Below are positions 15,426-24,454 of a stretch of DNA of 35,813 nucleotides, in pieces (the first letter of the stretch is position 1; every line of letters starts with the position of its first letter). The translations under genes and the position numbers were made by a program. The stretch covers positions 1 through 35,813 of the forward strand of contig CAZRJP010000005.1 in NCBI GenBank assembly GCA_964600865.1, given 5' to 3'. This DNA comes from WJLC01 sp964600865 (lineage in GTDB: Archaea; Nanobdellota; Nanobdellia; Pacearchaeales; GW2011-AR1). The notes beneath the pieces are model-generated. The model was not told the origin of the DNA and searched no databases. It was given only the letters and a program-made list of their open reading frames with translations.

Positions 15426-16205
15426 ATGATAGTAAAAAAAGTATTAATAAGTAAAATAAAGGATTATTTTGACTTAAATGTATATGAAACAAAGGTATGG
15501 CTAGCTTTGCTCAGTAAGGGAATAGCGTCTGCTGGAGAGGTTTCTACACTTTCTGGGGTACCAAGGTCTAGGACATATGATGTTTTAGAATCATTAGAGA
15601 AAAAAGGGTTTGCTATAGAGAAATTAGGGAAACCAATAAAATATCTTGGAGTTAAACCACAAGTAATTCTTGAAAAATTAAAGAATAATGTTAAGAAAAG
15701 AGCAGAATCAAGGATAAAAAACCTAACAAAGATTAAAACAACTGATGAATTTGAAAAGATTAAAAGTCTTTATAATGAAGGGATTAGTCCAGTTAAGAGA
15801 GAAGAAGTCTCTGCATCATTAAAAGGAAAATCAAACATTTCTAATCATTTAAGAGAAATATTACAAAATGCAGAAAAACAAGTAATTATATGCACTAATG
15901 CTAAGGAATTAGCTGCTAAGTTTAAGTTATTCAAGAAAACAATTGGAAGATTAAAAAACAACAACATAAAGGTTGAAATGGCTCTTTCAGGAACAAAGAA
16001 GCTAATCAAACAACTTTCAGAGAAGTTAGATGTGGATATAATAAAAGTAGATATTGATGCTAAATTTTTCATAGTAGATAGAAAAGAAATATTATTTTAT
16101 TTGTCTAAAAATCCTCAACAAGAAAATATTGCCATATGGCTTAATTCAGAGTTCTTTTCTGAAGCATTTGCAGGTCTTTTTGAATTGGCAGTTAAAGGTG
16201 AATAA
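15426..16205 (+). CDS. TrmB-family transcriptional regulator
   Basis: Sugar- or metabolite-sensing archaeal regulator type. Residues 10-75 are the TrmB winged helix (YETKVWLALLSKGIASAGEVSTLSGV, recognition stretch PRSRTYDVLESLEKKGF). Residues 75-115 form a short coiled linker, and 130-258 an effector-type domain with alternating strands and helices (QVIICTNAKELAAKF, KVEMALSG, VDIDAKFFIVDRKEILFYL) resembling the PLD-like sensor of TrmB proteins. At 259 residues it is the short TrmB form. It starts about 29 bases after its TATA box. The next gene begins 2 bases after its stop, so it heads an operon of four genes. The effector is unknown. Confidence 0.88.
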   Translation: MIVKKVLISKIKDYFDLNVYETKVWLALLSKGIASAGEVSTLSGVPRSRTYDVLESLEKKGFAIEKLGKPIKYLGVKPQVILEKLKNNVKKRAESRIKNLTKIKTTDEFEKIKSLYNEGISPVKREEVSASLKGKSNISNHLREILQNAEKQVIICTNAKELAAKFKLFKKTIGRLKNNNIKVEMALSGTKKLIKQLSEKLDVDIIKVDIDAKFFIVDRKEILFYLSKNPQQENIAIWLNSEFFSEAFAGLFELAVKGE

Positions 16206-16207
16206 AA

Positions 16208-16489
16208 ATGCCAAGAGAATTATATAAGCAAACAACATATGATACGAATGGAAAAAGAGTGGAATATGGATTAGAACCAGGAACATTACAGCCAGATTTA
16301 GGCTCTTTAGCAAATTATATGGTAACAGAGTTTCCAAGCCCTATTTTAAGAAATTTATATGGAGATGAACAGAATGCAATAGTATTACATGAAAGATTAG
16401 AAGGTGGAATTGATGCAATTGTTAGAGAAGGATTAAGCAAAAAAGAACTTCATGATCTTGCACTTAAAATTTCAATTAAAAGCAGATAA
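16208..16489 (+). CDS. hypothetical protein (93 residues)
   Basis: Unrecognised soluble protein. It begins with a Tyr/Thr-rich stretch (ELYKQTTYDTNGKRVEYGLEPG) and ends with two predicted helices around HERLEGGIDAIVREGLSKKELHDLALKI. No metal site, signal or membrane segment. It lies 2 bases after trmB and 11 bases before the next gene, clearly in the same operon. The ordinary codon use and tight spacing argue that it is a real gene. Confidence 0.7.
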   Translation: MPRELYKQTTYDTNGKRVEYGLEPGTLQPDLGSLANYMVTEFPSPILRNLYGDEQNAIVLHERLEGGIDAIVREGLSKKELHDLALKISIKSR

Positions 16490-16500
16490 AAGATAATAAA

Positions 16501-17109
16501 ATGTCAAAAAAAAGAACAATCCCTCAAGTATACCAGTATCCTGTTGTAGTTACAAACAAAGGTATTTGGTTAGTAAAACCTGAAAATCATCAAAAAGTAA
16601 GAGCTGCTTCTGCTAAAGATATTTTAGATTCTTACATTTCAGATAGAGGCATCTTTCACGCTGTTGAAGACCATGATTATGAATCAAAGATTGTTAGAGG
16701 TAAAAACACCAAAAGATCAAAAAAATTCAGGTATAATTATGTTTCAGTAATAGACAGTTTAACTGGAAATAATATAATGAACATTTATCCAGAAGGTCAA
16801 AGACAAAAACCAGTTGAAGAAAGACTAGTTAATCTTGATTTTTCTTTTGGGAAAAAAGGGAAATCTTTAGCATATGTTTTAAATGGGGAACAAGGAGAAT
16901 TATTTAAATCTCATGCTGGGCCAACCCCACCTGACATGGCATATAACCATAATGATAGTAGAGTTTATTTTTGTGGAAGAAGGGTAGCTAGATTTGACAA
17001 AGGAGAGAGGATAAGAGATCTTACAACTCTTTCTGCTAAAAAGCTAGATAGACTTCTTAGAAGAAAAAATCCTAAGTTATTACAAAGATGGAGATCCTTA
17101 GGGGAATAA
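16501..17109 (+). CDS. hypothetical basic protein (202 residues)
   Basis: Unrecognised, strongly basic protein. Noticeable parts: PQVYQYPVVVTNKGIWLVKPENH at the N-terminus, a VSVIDSLTGNNIMNIYPEGQ strand pair, SHAGPTPPDMAYNHNDSRVYFCGRRVARFDKGERI, and a C-terminal basic helix (LDRLLRRKNPKLLQRWRSLGE). The charge suggests RNA or ribosome binding, but no family supports it. It is third in the trmB operon, 11 bases after the previous gene and 4 bases before the next. Confidence 0.7.
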   Translation: MSKKRTIPQVYQYPVVVTNKGIWLVKPENHQKVRAASAKDILDSYISDRGIFHAVEDHDYESKIVRGKNTKRSKKFRYNYVSVIDSLTGNNIMNIYPEGQRQKPVEERLVNLDFSFGKKGKSLAYVLNGEQGELFKSHAGPTPPDMAYNHNDSRVYFCGRRVARFDKGERIRDLTTLSAKKLDRLLRRKNPKLLQRWRSLGE

Positions 17110-17113
17110 GAAA

Positions 17114-17326
17114 ATGACAGAATATAAAAGATTTGAAATAGTTAAAACAGATTTTGGAAGCGAAGGACAAATCATAGGTGTAAGAAGGCCCATTTTAAGA
17201 TTTTTTAGGAAGGTATATGATGTAAGAGTAGAATATAAAACAGCATTAGGTAAAACAAGATCAAGGATTATGTCTTTTAGTGAAAATCAATTAGAAAAAT
17301 CATCTAAAAATAAAAAGGCAGAATAA
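17114..17326 (+). CDS. small basic hypothetical protein (70 residues)
   Basis: Last gene of the trmB operon. The protein has one strand-rich module (RFEIVKTDFGSEGQIIGVRR, then VYDVRVEYKTALGKTRSRIMSF) that looks like a small SH3/KOW-like barrel, and a Lys-rich tail. The function is unknown. Its stop codon abuts the stop of the convergent CCA-adding enzyme with no gap. Confidence 0.65.
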   Translation: MTEYKRFEIVKTDFGSEGQIIGVRRPILRFFRKVYDVRVEYKTALGKTRSRIMSFSENQLEKSSKNKKAE

Positions 17327-18631
17327 TTATTTTTTTTCAACTTTTTCTAAATCAAAATCAGTAATGCTCATATCTTCCATCAGTTTCTTATTACTTTTAT
17401 CTTTTTTCCATTTATTAAGAAATTCTTTAGCTGTAAAATCAATTTTTTCCTTAGAATATAATCTATGATTTTTAGTGTGTGTTTTTTTGTGTTTTTTCTT
17501 AAATGCAGCTGCATTTTTTTCATCTATTTCAAATGGACCTTTATGAATAACTTCTTTTTTATTTTTAACAGCAAAATAACAAAGAGCTTCTTTACCTCCT
17601 AAATAATCAAATCCTTTTTTCTTTATCTCAAAAAATTTCTTAATTTTACCTCCAAGATATTTATAAAATTTTAATAATTTACTTCCAGCAATATCTCCTT
17701 CTTGTTTTTTTGTTTTTATTCTTATTTTCAACAACTCAAATTTATACCTATTACAATAAGATTTAATTTTATGGAAATTTAATGTTTTTCTTTCAAAACT
17801 TTCCATTTTAGGATTTTTTAAGAATTTTTTACATGCTTTTTGAAATTTTTTAAATGTTTTATTACTTAAGGCAGCTAAAACATTTCTTTGTTTATATGTA
17901 GGATCAATAAGTATTATAGGAGAAGCTAATTTAGAGGAGTTCATATCCATCAAAACTCTTTTTCTACCCCTATACTGTTTTTCTATATCTATAACAAGCT
18001 TCTTATCCTCAATATTTAATTTAGACATTTTTTTAATAAACTTCTTAAAACCCCCGTAGTAATATATTAGCAATTCTAATCCATATCCAGAAAATCCTCT
18101 TATATATGATTCAGCACCATAGCATTTATTTGCATAACAAAATGATTTCGCTATTTTTATATCATCTAATATGCCTTCCTTTTTCACTTTTCTTTGAACA
18201 TAATAAACATGACTATATGATAAATCAGTAATATTTCTTGATAATTGAGGATTAATAACTTTTGCAACAGGAACAATCTCTAAATAAAAATTATCTTTAA
18301 GTTTTATTCTAAAATAATCCCTTGAACCATGTATCTTTTTTGTTTTCTCATCTTCAAGTATTTTTTTAAGTAACTCTGATAATCTATCATCCTGATAAGA
18401 AGAATCAAATCTCACAAAAACATCAATATCATACTTTCCTTTTTTTATAAGAGTTTTTTTTGCAAAACTTCCTCCAACAAAAATTTCTGCTTTAATCTTA
18501 TGTTCATCTATTTTTTTCTTAAATTTTTCCGTATATTCTTTAACACTCTTTTCAATGAATTTTGCGTCCTTTTTAGGAGGATTTATCTTCTCTAAAACTT
18601 TTTCAAGAATATTATTTACTTTTTTTGCCAT
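17327..18631 (-). CDS. cca: class I (archaeal) CCA-adding tRNA nucleotidyltransferase
   Basis: Adds or repairs the 3' CCA of tRNA. The nucleotidyltransferase head has GGSFAKKT at 53-60 and the catalytic carboxylates Asp68 and Asp70 (KYDIDVFVRF). The archaeal central and tail domains follow, with CYGAESYIRGFSGYGLELLIYYYGGF, a segment typical of the class. At 434 residues it matches archaeal enzymes (about 440). Its stop meets that of the 17114 gene head-on. A TATA-like TTTATAA lies about 25 bases upstream of ATG 18631. Confidence 0.92.
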   Translation of the reverse strand: MAKKVNNILEKVLEKINPPKKDAKFIEKSVKEYTEKFKKKIDEHKIKAEIFVGGSFAKKTLIKKGKYDIDVFVRFDSSYQDDRLSELLKKILEDEKTKKIHGSRDYFRIKLKDNFYLEIVPVAKVINPQLSRNITDLSYSHVYYVQRKVKKEGILDDIKIAKSFCYANKCYGAESYIRGFSGYGLELLIYYYGGFKKFIKKMSKLNIEDKKLVIDIEKQYRGRKRVLMDMNSSKLASPIILIDPTYKQRNVLAALSNKTFKKFQKACKKFLKNPKMESFERKTLNFHKIKSYCNRYKFELLKIRIKTKKQEGDIAGSKLLKFYKYLGGKIKKFFEIKKKGFDYLGGKEALCYFAVKNKKEVIHKGPFEIDEKNAAAFKKKHKKTHTKNHRLYSKEKIDFTAKEFLNKWKKDKSNKKLMEDMSITDFDLEKVEKK

Positions 18632-18668
18632 AAATTACCTAAGAAATCCATATTTATAAATCATACAC

Positions 18669-19076
18669 TTATTTTGGCTTTTTTATCTCTTTTAGGCTCT
18701 TTGTACCCTGTTTTAGTGTAGATGCTAGGTCAATTATATACTTACCTTCTTCCATTTTATACACTAATGGACGGTCTTTTCTAAATAAATTAACAATATC
18801 TATTTCAAATTTACCCTCTCCTATGGCTCTTACTGATTCAAAATCTAATATAACTGGGGCAGATGTATCTGTAATCCCTGCTATTTCTCTAATGTCTTTT
18901 TCAATCTTTTTCTTTTCTTTGTCTGGAATTTGTTTAGCAGGATTTTCCATTAATTTTTTGAACTTTTTGTCTTTTATATAAAAAAAGAAATGACTTTCAC
19001 ATTTACTACAACCTTCTAATAATTCTTTACTTCCTGCAGCATAAACTTTTCCGCAATGTACGCATTGGTGTGGCAT
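18669..19076 (-). CDS. zinc-ribbon protein (DUF2072-like)
   Basis: Small archaeal protein starting with a zinc ribbon, MPHQCVHCGKVYAAGSKELLEGCSKCESHFFF: CxxC at residues 5-8 and a second CxxC about 20 residues on. A Lys/Glu-rich linker and a short C-terminal alpha/beta part (FESVRAIGEGKFEIDIVNLFRKDRPLVYKMEEGKYIIDLAS) follow. The N-terminus closely matches the archaeal DUF2072 proteins that sit beside DUF2073 and Era-like GTPase genes, as here. Function unresolved. Confidence 0.82.
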   Translation of the reverse strand: MPHQCVHCGKVYAAGSKELLEGCSKCESHFFFYIKDKKFKKLMENPAKQIPDKEKKKIEKDIREIAGITDTSAPVILDFESVRAIGEGKFEIDIVNLFRKDRPLVYKMEEGKYIIDLASTLKQGTKSLKEIKKPK

Positions 19077-19164
19077 TTTTCTTTTTTGTCTCTCTTTTAT
19101 TTTTTATATCAATTCAAAATATGAATTATATTAATTAATAAAGATGAATAATACTTATAAATTT

Positions 19165-19620
19165 TTACTTATTCAAGAACAATTCAATTTTCTTAGGATT
19201 TCTTTTTATCTCTTTAACAACTGTTGCAGGACCAATAATTGTAACAGCTCCTAAATCTCCATTAGAAAGAACATTAACAAGTTTGTTCCTCATTTTATTT
19301 AGCATATTTTTTTCATTGTTATTTTTATTATCAATAACTGCTAACTCAATTCCTTTAAAATTTTTAACATGGTCAATCATTGCCATAGTATCTCCAATAA
19401 GTCTTGTTTCTTCTTCAGGTTTTAGTCTTCCCTGTAAAATTAAAATATTGCTTCCAAGAATTATATCTAATATCTTTTTAATTCTTCCATTACTGTCTAA
19501 ACCTCTTATTTCTGAGAAAGGCATAAATCTTATAGAAAATCCCTTTATTTTCTTAGGTTTTTTCTTCTTGGACTTTTTCTTTTTAGAACGTTTTTTCTTT
19601 GATTTTTTTTTCTTACTCAT
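19165..19620 (-). CDS. DUF2073-like archaeal protein
   Basis: Lys-rich N-terminal tail (about residues 1-25) followed by one alpha/beta domain: FSIRFMPFSEIRGLDSNGRIKKILDIIL, ILILQGRLKPEEETRLIGDTMAMID, FKGIELAVIDN, and GDLGAVTIIGPATVVKEIKRNP. These are the recognisable blocks of the DUF2073 family, usually encoded between an Era-like GTPase and a DUF2072 zinc ribbon; that order is kept here. Possibly a nucleic-acid or ribosome-linked partner of the GTPase (inference). Its 5' flank contains the TCCTGGTTT/hairpin repeats. Confidence 0.82.
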   Translation of the reverse strand: MSKKKKSKKKRSKKKKSKKKKPKKIKGFSIRFMPFSEIRGLDSNGRIKKILDIILGSNILILQGRLKPEEETRLIGDTMAMIDHVKNFKGIELAVIDNKNNNEKNMLNKMRNKLVNVLSNGDLGAVTIIGPATVVKEIKRNPKKIELFLNK

Positions 19621-19659
19621 ATTATCCTCTTTTTCTATTTATTTGTATTTTTCTGTCTT

Positions 19660-19740
19660 TTATCCTGGTTTGATTTTTTTATTTGTTTTCCTTTTATTTT
19701 CTGGTTCTGTCTTTTATCCTGGTTTACTCTAAATTTTTTT
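19660..19740. repeat. 81-bp dispersed repeat, copy 1
   Basis: Matches 28441-28521 at 80 of 81 positions. It contains two TCCTGGTTT motifs (19663-19671 and 19718-19726) and a T-rich spacer, and leads into TTG-loop hairpins. It is non-coding and lies between minus-strand genes. Confidence 0.92.
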
Positions 19741-19777
19741 GAAAAATTTATTTGTCTAATCTTTTTTGAAAAGATTA
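19730..19777. terminator. pair of TTG-loop hairpins downstream of the GTPase gene
   Basis: TAAATTTTT-TTG-AAAAATTTA (19730-19750) and TAATCTTTT-TTG-AAAAGATTA (19757-19777), two perfect 9-bp stems with the same loop, about 50-100 bases after the GTPase stop on the minus strand. Terminator or 3'-end structure is the simplest reading. Confidence 0.5.
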
Positions 19778-19827
19778 TCTATATATTATGTGAAATATAC
19801 TTTTAATTGTTACTATATTCTCCTTTT

Positions 19828-20469
19828 TTAAGCATTTTTCGCAAGTTTAAATACTGCCTCATAAAACTCCTCTAAATTTTTTCCATACTTAGCACTTACT
19901 CCCACTGTTTCATATTCTGGAAAAGCAGATTCTACTTTTTTAATATCTGATTTTTTTAAATCAGTTTTATTAGCAACTATTAATACAGGTATTTTTCTTG
20001 CTACAAGATTACCAATAATTGTAATATTAACCTGATTATAAGGATTTTTTGTGCTGTCTAAAACAACAACTACTAGGTCCATATCATCTAACCATTTGAT
20101 ACTTTCTACAACTCCTTGTGTAGCTTCTTTAGCTCTTTTTTTAGAACTTTTCTTTTTCATTTTATACTTTAAGAAGTCTTCATAATCAATTCTAGTAGCT
20201 ATTCCAGGAGTATCAACCATTTTAAAAGTTATTTTCTTGCCCTTATATTCTATTTCTACTTTTTCTTTAAATTGAACATTTCTAGTTTCATGAGGTATTT
20301 TACTAACACTCCCTATTTCTTCTCCAGTAAAGTCCTTACATATCCTATTTGCTAAACTAGTTTTTCCTGCATTTGGAGGACCGTAGAAACCCAATTTCAT
20401 GTCCTTTTTGTTCTTGAACATTCTAGAGAAAATCCCTTTAAAGAAGTTCTTAAAAACTTTTATCACCAT
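19828..20469 (-). CDS. Era-like GTPase
   Basis: TRAFAC-class small GTPase. G motifs in order: GPPNAGKTS at 30-38 (G1), DTPG (G3), NKTD (G4) and SAK (G5); the switch I region follows G1. The N-terminal 25 residues are basic and amphipathic (VFKNFFKGIFSRMF), possibly a membrane or ribosome contact. There is no KH domain, unlike bacterial Era. Archaeal relatives cluster with DUF2073 and DUF2072 genes as here, suggesting one functional set, probably in ribosome or RNA metabolism (inference). Confidence 0.88.
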   Translation of the reverse strand: MVIKVFKNFFKGIFSRMFKNKKDMKLGFYGPPNAGKTSLANRICKDFTGEEIGSVSKIPHETRNVQFKEKVEIEYKGKKITFKMVDTPGIATRIDYEDFLKYKMKKKSSKKRAKEATQGVVESIKWLDDMDLVVVVLDSTKNPYNQVNITIIGNLVARKIPVLIVANKTDLKKSDIKKVESAFPEYETVGVSAKYGKNLEEFYEAVFKLAKNA

Positions 20470-20517
20470 ATTACTTTTTGAGGTTTTAACTTTATTAAGG
20501 TTTGTATGATTTAATGT

Positions 20518-23283
20518 CTATTTTTTAAAAAAGGGTTTTTTATTTTTCGGATTTTGGCCTTTTTTCATTGCATTTTGAGGCAATTTATTTTGTGGTTTTG
20601 GTATACCTTTTCCAAATTCCTTTTTCTTTTTAAATTTATTAAGTATTTTATCTATTGGTATTTCAATCATCCCTGTTCTTTTTCCAAGATATTTTTTCAT
20701 AACATAGTTAATTTGTTCAGAGTTCCACCCAGTTTTTTTCAATTTCTTAAAAATTTTCTTTTCTTCTACATTTTTCTTTTTTTGCTCATCAATATAGTGA
20801 ATTAAATTAAATAGATAGTTTCTATTTTTAAACAAATACTTCTCATATTTTGTTTTGTACCAGTATTGTAGAATAATATAAATTACAAAACCAATTAAAA
20901 TTAAGAAAAATATTATTAGAATAAATAATGCCCATTTAATCCCTTCTTCCTCTCCATTTTCTACTATCTCTAAAATATCTACTTTTTCTAATGAAGGAGA
21001 AACAAATAAAGGTAAGTCTAAAAAATCCACATCCTCTGTTGTAGAAAAACTTAGTTTCTTTTGATTAGATTCAATTGGTATGCCCACATATCCAGAACTA
21101 GTTTTTTGAGAATAATTTTTATTAAACTTTAAATTTTCTAAATCTTTTATTATTAAATAAGGAGTGTAATCTAATGAAGACTTTTCTTTAACATCTAATT
21201 CAAAAACATTTATTATGGGTTTGGTATTTCCAGAATAAACCCCTTTTATTTTGCTACTTTTAATTTTAATATTAAAATTATTAACTTGCCACTGAATTAT
21301 AGAGTATTTATAATCCTCAGTATTTTCAACAGTATATTCTCCTCCTGCAATATTTGAGATAGCATTCAAATCAACACCACTTTCAAAAGGATAAAAATTT
21401 ACTGTTCTAGGGCTACTAATTGTTTTAATTGATTCTGGAATATTTAATCCAACCATCTCAGATATAATCACATTATAATCATCTTCTCCTTCTGCTTGAG
21501 AAAATGATCTTTGTAATTCCTCTAATTTGTCTTTTGTTTCTTGCGGTTTAATTATTTGTTTAACACTTTCTTTTTGAAAAGCTGGAAGAGAATTAATCTT
21601 ATTAGTAATATTATCTAAATTTGTTTGCATATTATTTAATCTTGTTCCAATAACATTTTTAGGAGAGTCCACACCCACTGTAAATGTCTTTGAACCAATT
21701 CTACCTTGATCATCAATAACTTTTATTTTAACATTATACGTTCCTATTGAAGGAAAAGGATATTCTAATGTATTAACAGGTGTTGTTTTTGTTAATTCAC
21801 CTATTGTCCATTCATAACTTGAAACACTTGAATTTTCTGCAACTTCTACATCAACTTCTAAAGTAGTAGGAAAAGAAGATATAGTTAAACTTGGGGTAAG
21901 AGACAAAATTTCAGGAATTCTCTCAACGATAATTTCTTCTGTAAAGATTTCTGTATCCTTTAAACTAAGAGTATAATTATGACTTTTAAATTCACTTGGC
22001 ATAGTAAAATTAGCATAACTTAAATCTATTTTTTTAAATCCTTCTGTACTTACCTGAGTGGGAACAGTATCTGCGTAGTAAAAATTATTTTTCTCTGTTT
22101 CAGCTCCATCCTCAAGCGTATAATCTATAGAAATATTTTCTAAGGTAATTGTTTGCTTTTTATTAGAAATTATTCTTATTGGAATAAAACATCCTTCTCC
22201 TTGACTACAATCTAAATCTGAATTGTATTTTTCAGTAACATAACTCCTTGCAATTTCATTTAAATTTCCGTCTTGAGCATCATTTTTAACAGTAATCTTT
22301 TCTGGAGTTCCAAACATTTTTGTTTGAATAAAAAATTGAAATGCTCTTGTTTCAATTGGGTTTTCTTCTCCCCCAATATGATAAAATCCACATCCTTCAT
22401 TTTCATCTCCATATCCTCTTATAGAAGATTCACTATCTCTTTCTGAAGTTATACATACATAGTAATCATCTGTTTTTGCAATAGCATAATCTATTTCACA
22501 TGCCTTTTTCTCTTCATTTGCAGAAGTTATTTCACACTCTCCCACGTGACTCCCTAGGTCATCTATAGAATAAAGACTAATTGTAGCTTCATCTCCTACC
22601 CCAATATCTAACCATGCACCGATTCTTATTTTTGGAGCTTCAGGAATTCTTATTCTTTGACAGTATCTATTAGAATTTTTTAACTTATAGGTTTGTAACT
22701 CTGATTCTGGTTTTTCAGTATCAAAACAACCATAGGATTTAGAATCTGAACATGTTCCTAATGAAGATTTATTATTTGTAATTAATAACTCTCCTTCTGC
22801 AATATCTACTTTTATTTGGCTTTCACAAGAGGGTTCAGCATTACTATACAAATCAAAATTAACTGAAAGAATATCTTTTAAGTTTTCTTCAAATTTTATC
22901 CCAACTATTTTTTCTGAATTAGAATCCATATTAAATTCTGTTGAACCAAATGATTCTTGAGGAGAATAATCTAATCTACAATCAGCAGTATCACAAGAAT
23001 AAGAAACATCTTGATTAAGATCAGGATTAGCTTCTAATAATTTAATAATCCACATAGAATTTCCTTGATTATCTTCTATTTTTGAATTAATTTTAATATT
23101 TTCTAAACTTAGATTAATCCATCCATATAATTCATCTGAAGGACCATACATATTATTTATAGAATGTGTCACATTTCCAAGATTAACACTAGAAGAAATA
23201 ACACCCATAGACAATATAAGAGATAAAATAATAAGTATATTCAAGATACACTTCTTTTCACTCTTTTCACAACCCTTTTTCAT
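20518..23283 (-). CDS. large secreted surface protein with PKD-like domain and C-terminal anchor
   Basis: 921 residues, no named family. A basic N-terminus and hydrophobic helix (ILNILIILSLILSMGVISSSV) act as signal or anchor. The ectodomain is beta-rich with Cys pairs (CDTADC, CSQGEGC) and a PKD/Ig-like unit around residues 475-540 (SYEWTIG to YNVKIKVIDDQGRIGSKTF). A membrane helix lies near residue 780 (WALFILIIFFLILIGFVIYIIL), followed by a cytoplasmic tail with a UBA-like helical motif (FKKLKKTGWNSEQINYVMKKYLG) and a basic Pro/Gln-rich end. It probably sits in the cell envelope with its tail in the cytoplasm. It has its own leaderless promoter (23298-23312), overlapping the end of the gene upstream. 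Confidence 0.82.
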   Translation of the reverse strand: MKKGCEKSEKKCILNILIILSLILSMGVISSSVNLGNVTHSINNMYGPSDELYGWINLSLENIKINSKIEDNQGNSMWIIKLLEANPDLNQDVSYSCDTADCRLDYSPQESFGSTEFNMDSNSEKIVGIKFEENLKDILSVNFDLYSNAEPSCESQIKVDIAEGELLITNNKSSLGTCSDSKSYGCFDTEKPESELQTYKLKNSNRYCQRIRIPEAPKIRIGAWLDIGVGDEATISLYSIDDLGSHVGECEITSANEEKKACEIDYAIAKTDDYYVCITSERDSESSIRGYGDENEGCGFYHIGGEENPIETRAFQFFIQTKMFGTPEKITVKNDAQDGNLNEIARSYVTEKYNSDLDCSQGEGCFIPIRIISNKKQTITLENISIDYTLEDGAETEKNNFYYADTVPTQVSTEGFKKIDLSYANFTMPSEFKSHNYTLSLKDTEIFTEEIIVERIPEILSLTPSLTISSFPTTLEVDVEVAENSSVSSYEWTIGELTKTTPVNTLEYPFPSIGTYNVKIKVIDDQGRIGSKTFTVGVDSPKNVIGTRLNNMQTNLDNITNKINSLPAFQKESVKQIIKPQETKDKLEELQRSFSQAEGEDDYNVIISEMVGLNIPESIKTISSPRTVNFYPFESGVDLNAISNIAGGEYTVENTEDYKYSIIQWQVNNFNIKIKSSKIKGVYSGNTKPIINVFELDVKEKSSLDYTPYLIIKDLENLKFNKNYSQKTSSGYVGIPIESNQKKLSFSTTEDVDFLDLPLFVSPSLEKVDILEIVENGEEEGIKWALFILIIFFLILIGFVIYIILQYWYKTKYEKYLFKNRNYLFNLIHYIDEQKKKNVEEKKIFKKLKKTGWNSEQINYVMKKYLGKRTGMIEIPIDKILNKFKKKKEFGKGIPKPQNKLPQNAMKKGQNPKNKKPFFKK

Positions 23284-23297
23284 ATATAAAAACAGCT

Positions 23298-23312
23298 TTT
23301 GAGTTTTATAAA
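23298..23312 (-). promoter_or_regulatory. core promoter of the 921-residue surface protein
   Basis: Minus strand reads TTTATAAAACTCAAA, ending 14 bases before ATG 23283. The identical 15-mer lies at the identical distance before the next surface protein gene (24412-24426). Confidence 0.6.
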
Positions 23313-24397
23313 TATTCTTTTTTTATGAGAATAAAATAAATCCCTGCAATTAAGAGAATACTGAGAATTAATCCATATGCATTAAAGAAATCTACCTTAA
23401 TTTGAGAAGGACAAGGAATTGGTTGTGTTTCCCACGGAAGACAATCCTCTTGATTAGAAGTATATTTTACCATAAAAAATTGTTCTCCTGCAGAGCAATC
23501 ACCTATCTTTTCCTCGTTTGGATAACTACATTCTGTATTTATAGATTTATCAGTACAATCTTTTGAATTTTCTGGGTCAGAAGTTTCTGCTGTTCTTTTT
23601 TGAACACACTTTCCTGTAGAGTCATCCCATCCACAAAAAGTATTTGATATAAAATAACAATCACTCCCTTCTGGGTCTTCTCTTCTATACTCTCCTCCAC
23701 CAACACTATTATTATCATCCTCACAAGTTGTTTGTGTTTCATAATTAGAACATAAACTTTCTTCTTGGTCAATAAAAAGAGTTTCATTTATTGTAACTAC
23801 ACCATTATCATAATCTTTACTATCTATTTCCCATGAAGATAATTCTGCTTCAGCCTTAAAATAGAATTCATCAGTATCTGATGCTTCAAATTCTTCACTA
23901 GTAACTAACCACTCTGATTTAATATCTCCATTTTCAACTTCCTCATTTTTTTCAGTTATTACATCTCCAAACCACTTTTTTTCTTTAACAAATATGGTTA
24001 CTTCATCTCCGTTTGATAATTCTTCCACATTCTTTATTATCATATAGATAGTGGTTTCATCTAAAACAACATTAACATCTGTATCAGGATTGGTTCCATC
24101 TGAACTCCAAAAAGCTATCTCATCATCGTCATCTCCCCCTGCACAATCAGGATCTACCTCATCGCAAACAGCACCAAAGTCCTCAGGGCAATACCCATCG
24201 TCTTCACCACAATAAACACAAGGATTTGAAGTTATTTCTGGAATATAAGCACCATGAATATCCGGATCACACTCCCCTGTTTCTGGATCAGTAGGATTAC
24301 AAATAGGATGACAATTATCTTGGGAAGAAACAAAAATTATATTACTAAATAATATTAAACATAATACTAAAATTAATCCAGCCCCTTTTTTAATCAT
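23306..24397 (-). CDS. secreted Cys-rich surface protein, C-terminal membrane anchor
   Basis: 363 residues, unrecognised. Signal peptide at residues 5-25 (GLILVLCLILFSNIIFVSSQ). The ectodomain has many cysteines, clustered at 29-90 (CHPICNPTDPETGECDPD, CVYCGEDDGYC) and again at 215-335 (CSNYETQTTCEDD, CYFISNTFCGWDD, CPSQ), which suits disulfide-stabilised modules. Between them is a beta-rich, acidic Cys-free domain (about 93-205). A membrane helix (YGLILSILLIAGIYFILI) ends the protein just before a short KKEYL tail. It shares a promoter motif with the downstream surface protein; the two may form one envelope assembly (inference). Confidence 0.8.
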   Translation of the reverse strand: MIKKGAGLILVLCLILFSNIIFVSSQDNCHPICNPTDPETGECDPDIHGAYIPEITSNPCVYCGEDDGYCPEDFGAVCDEVDPDCAGGDDDDEIAFWSSDGTNPDTDVNVVLDETTIYMIIKNVEELSNGDEVTIFVKEKKWFGDVITEKNEEVENGDIKSEWLVTSEEFEASDTDEFYFKAEAELSSWEIDSKDYDNGVVTINETLFIDQEESLCSNYETQTTCEDDNNSVGGGEYRREDPEGSDCYFISNTFCGWDDSTGKCVQKRTAETSDPENSKDCTDKSINTECSYPNEEKIGDCSAGEQFFMVKYTSNQEDCLPWETQPIPCPSQIKVDFFNAYGLILSILLIAGIYFILIKKEYL

Positions 24398-24411
24398 AAA
24401 ATAAAATAGGA

Positions 24412-24426
24412 TTTGAGTTTTATAAA
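24412..24426 (-). promoter_or_regulatory. core promoter of the Cys-rich surface protein
   Basis: TTTATAAAACTCAAA on the minus strand, 14 bases before ATG 24397, leaderless spacing. Identical to 23298-23312. Confidence 0.6.
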
Positions 24427-24454
24427 GTTTCTTATGAGGAGCATTTTAGAATTA

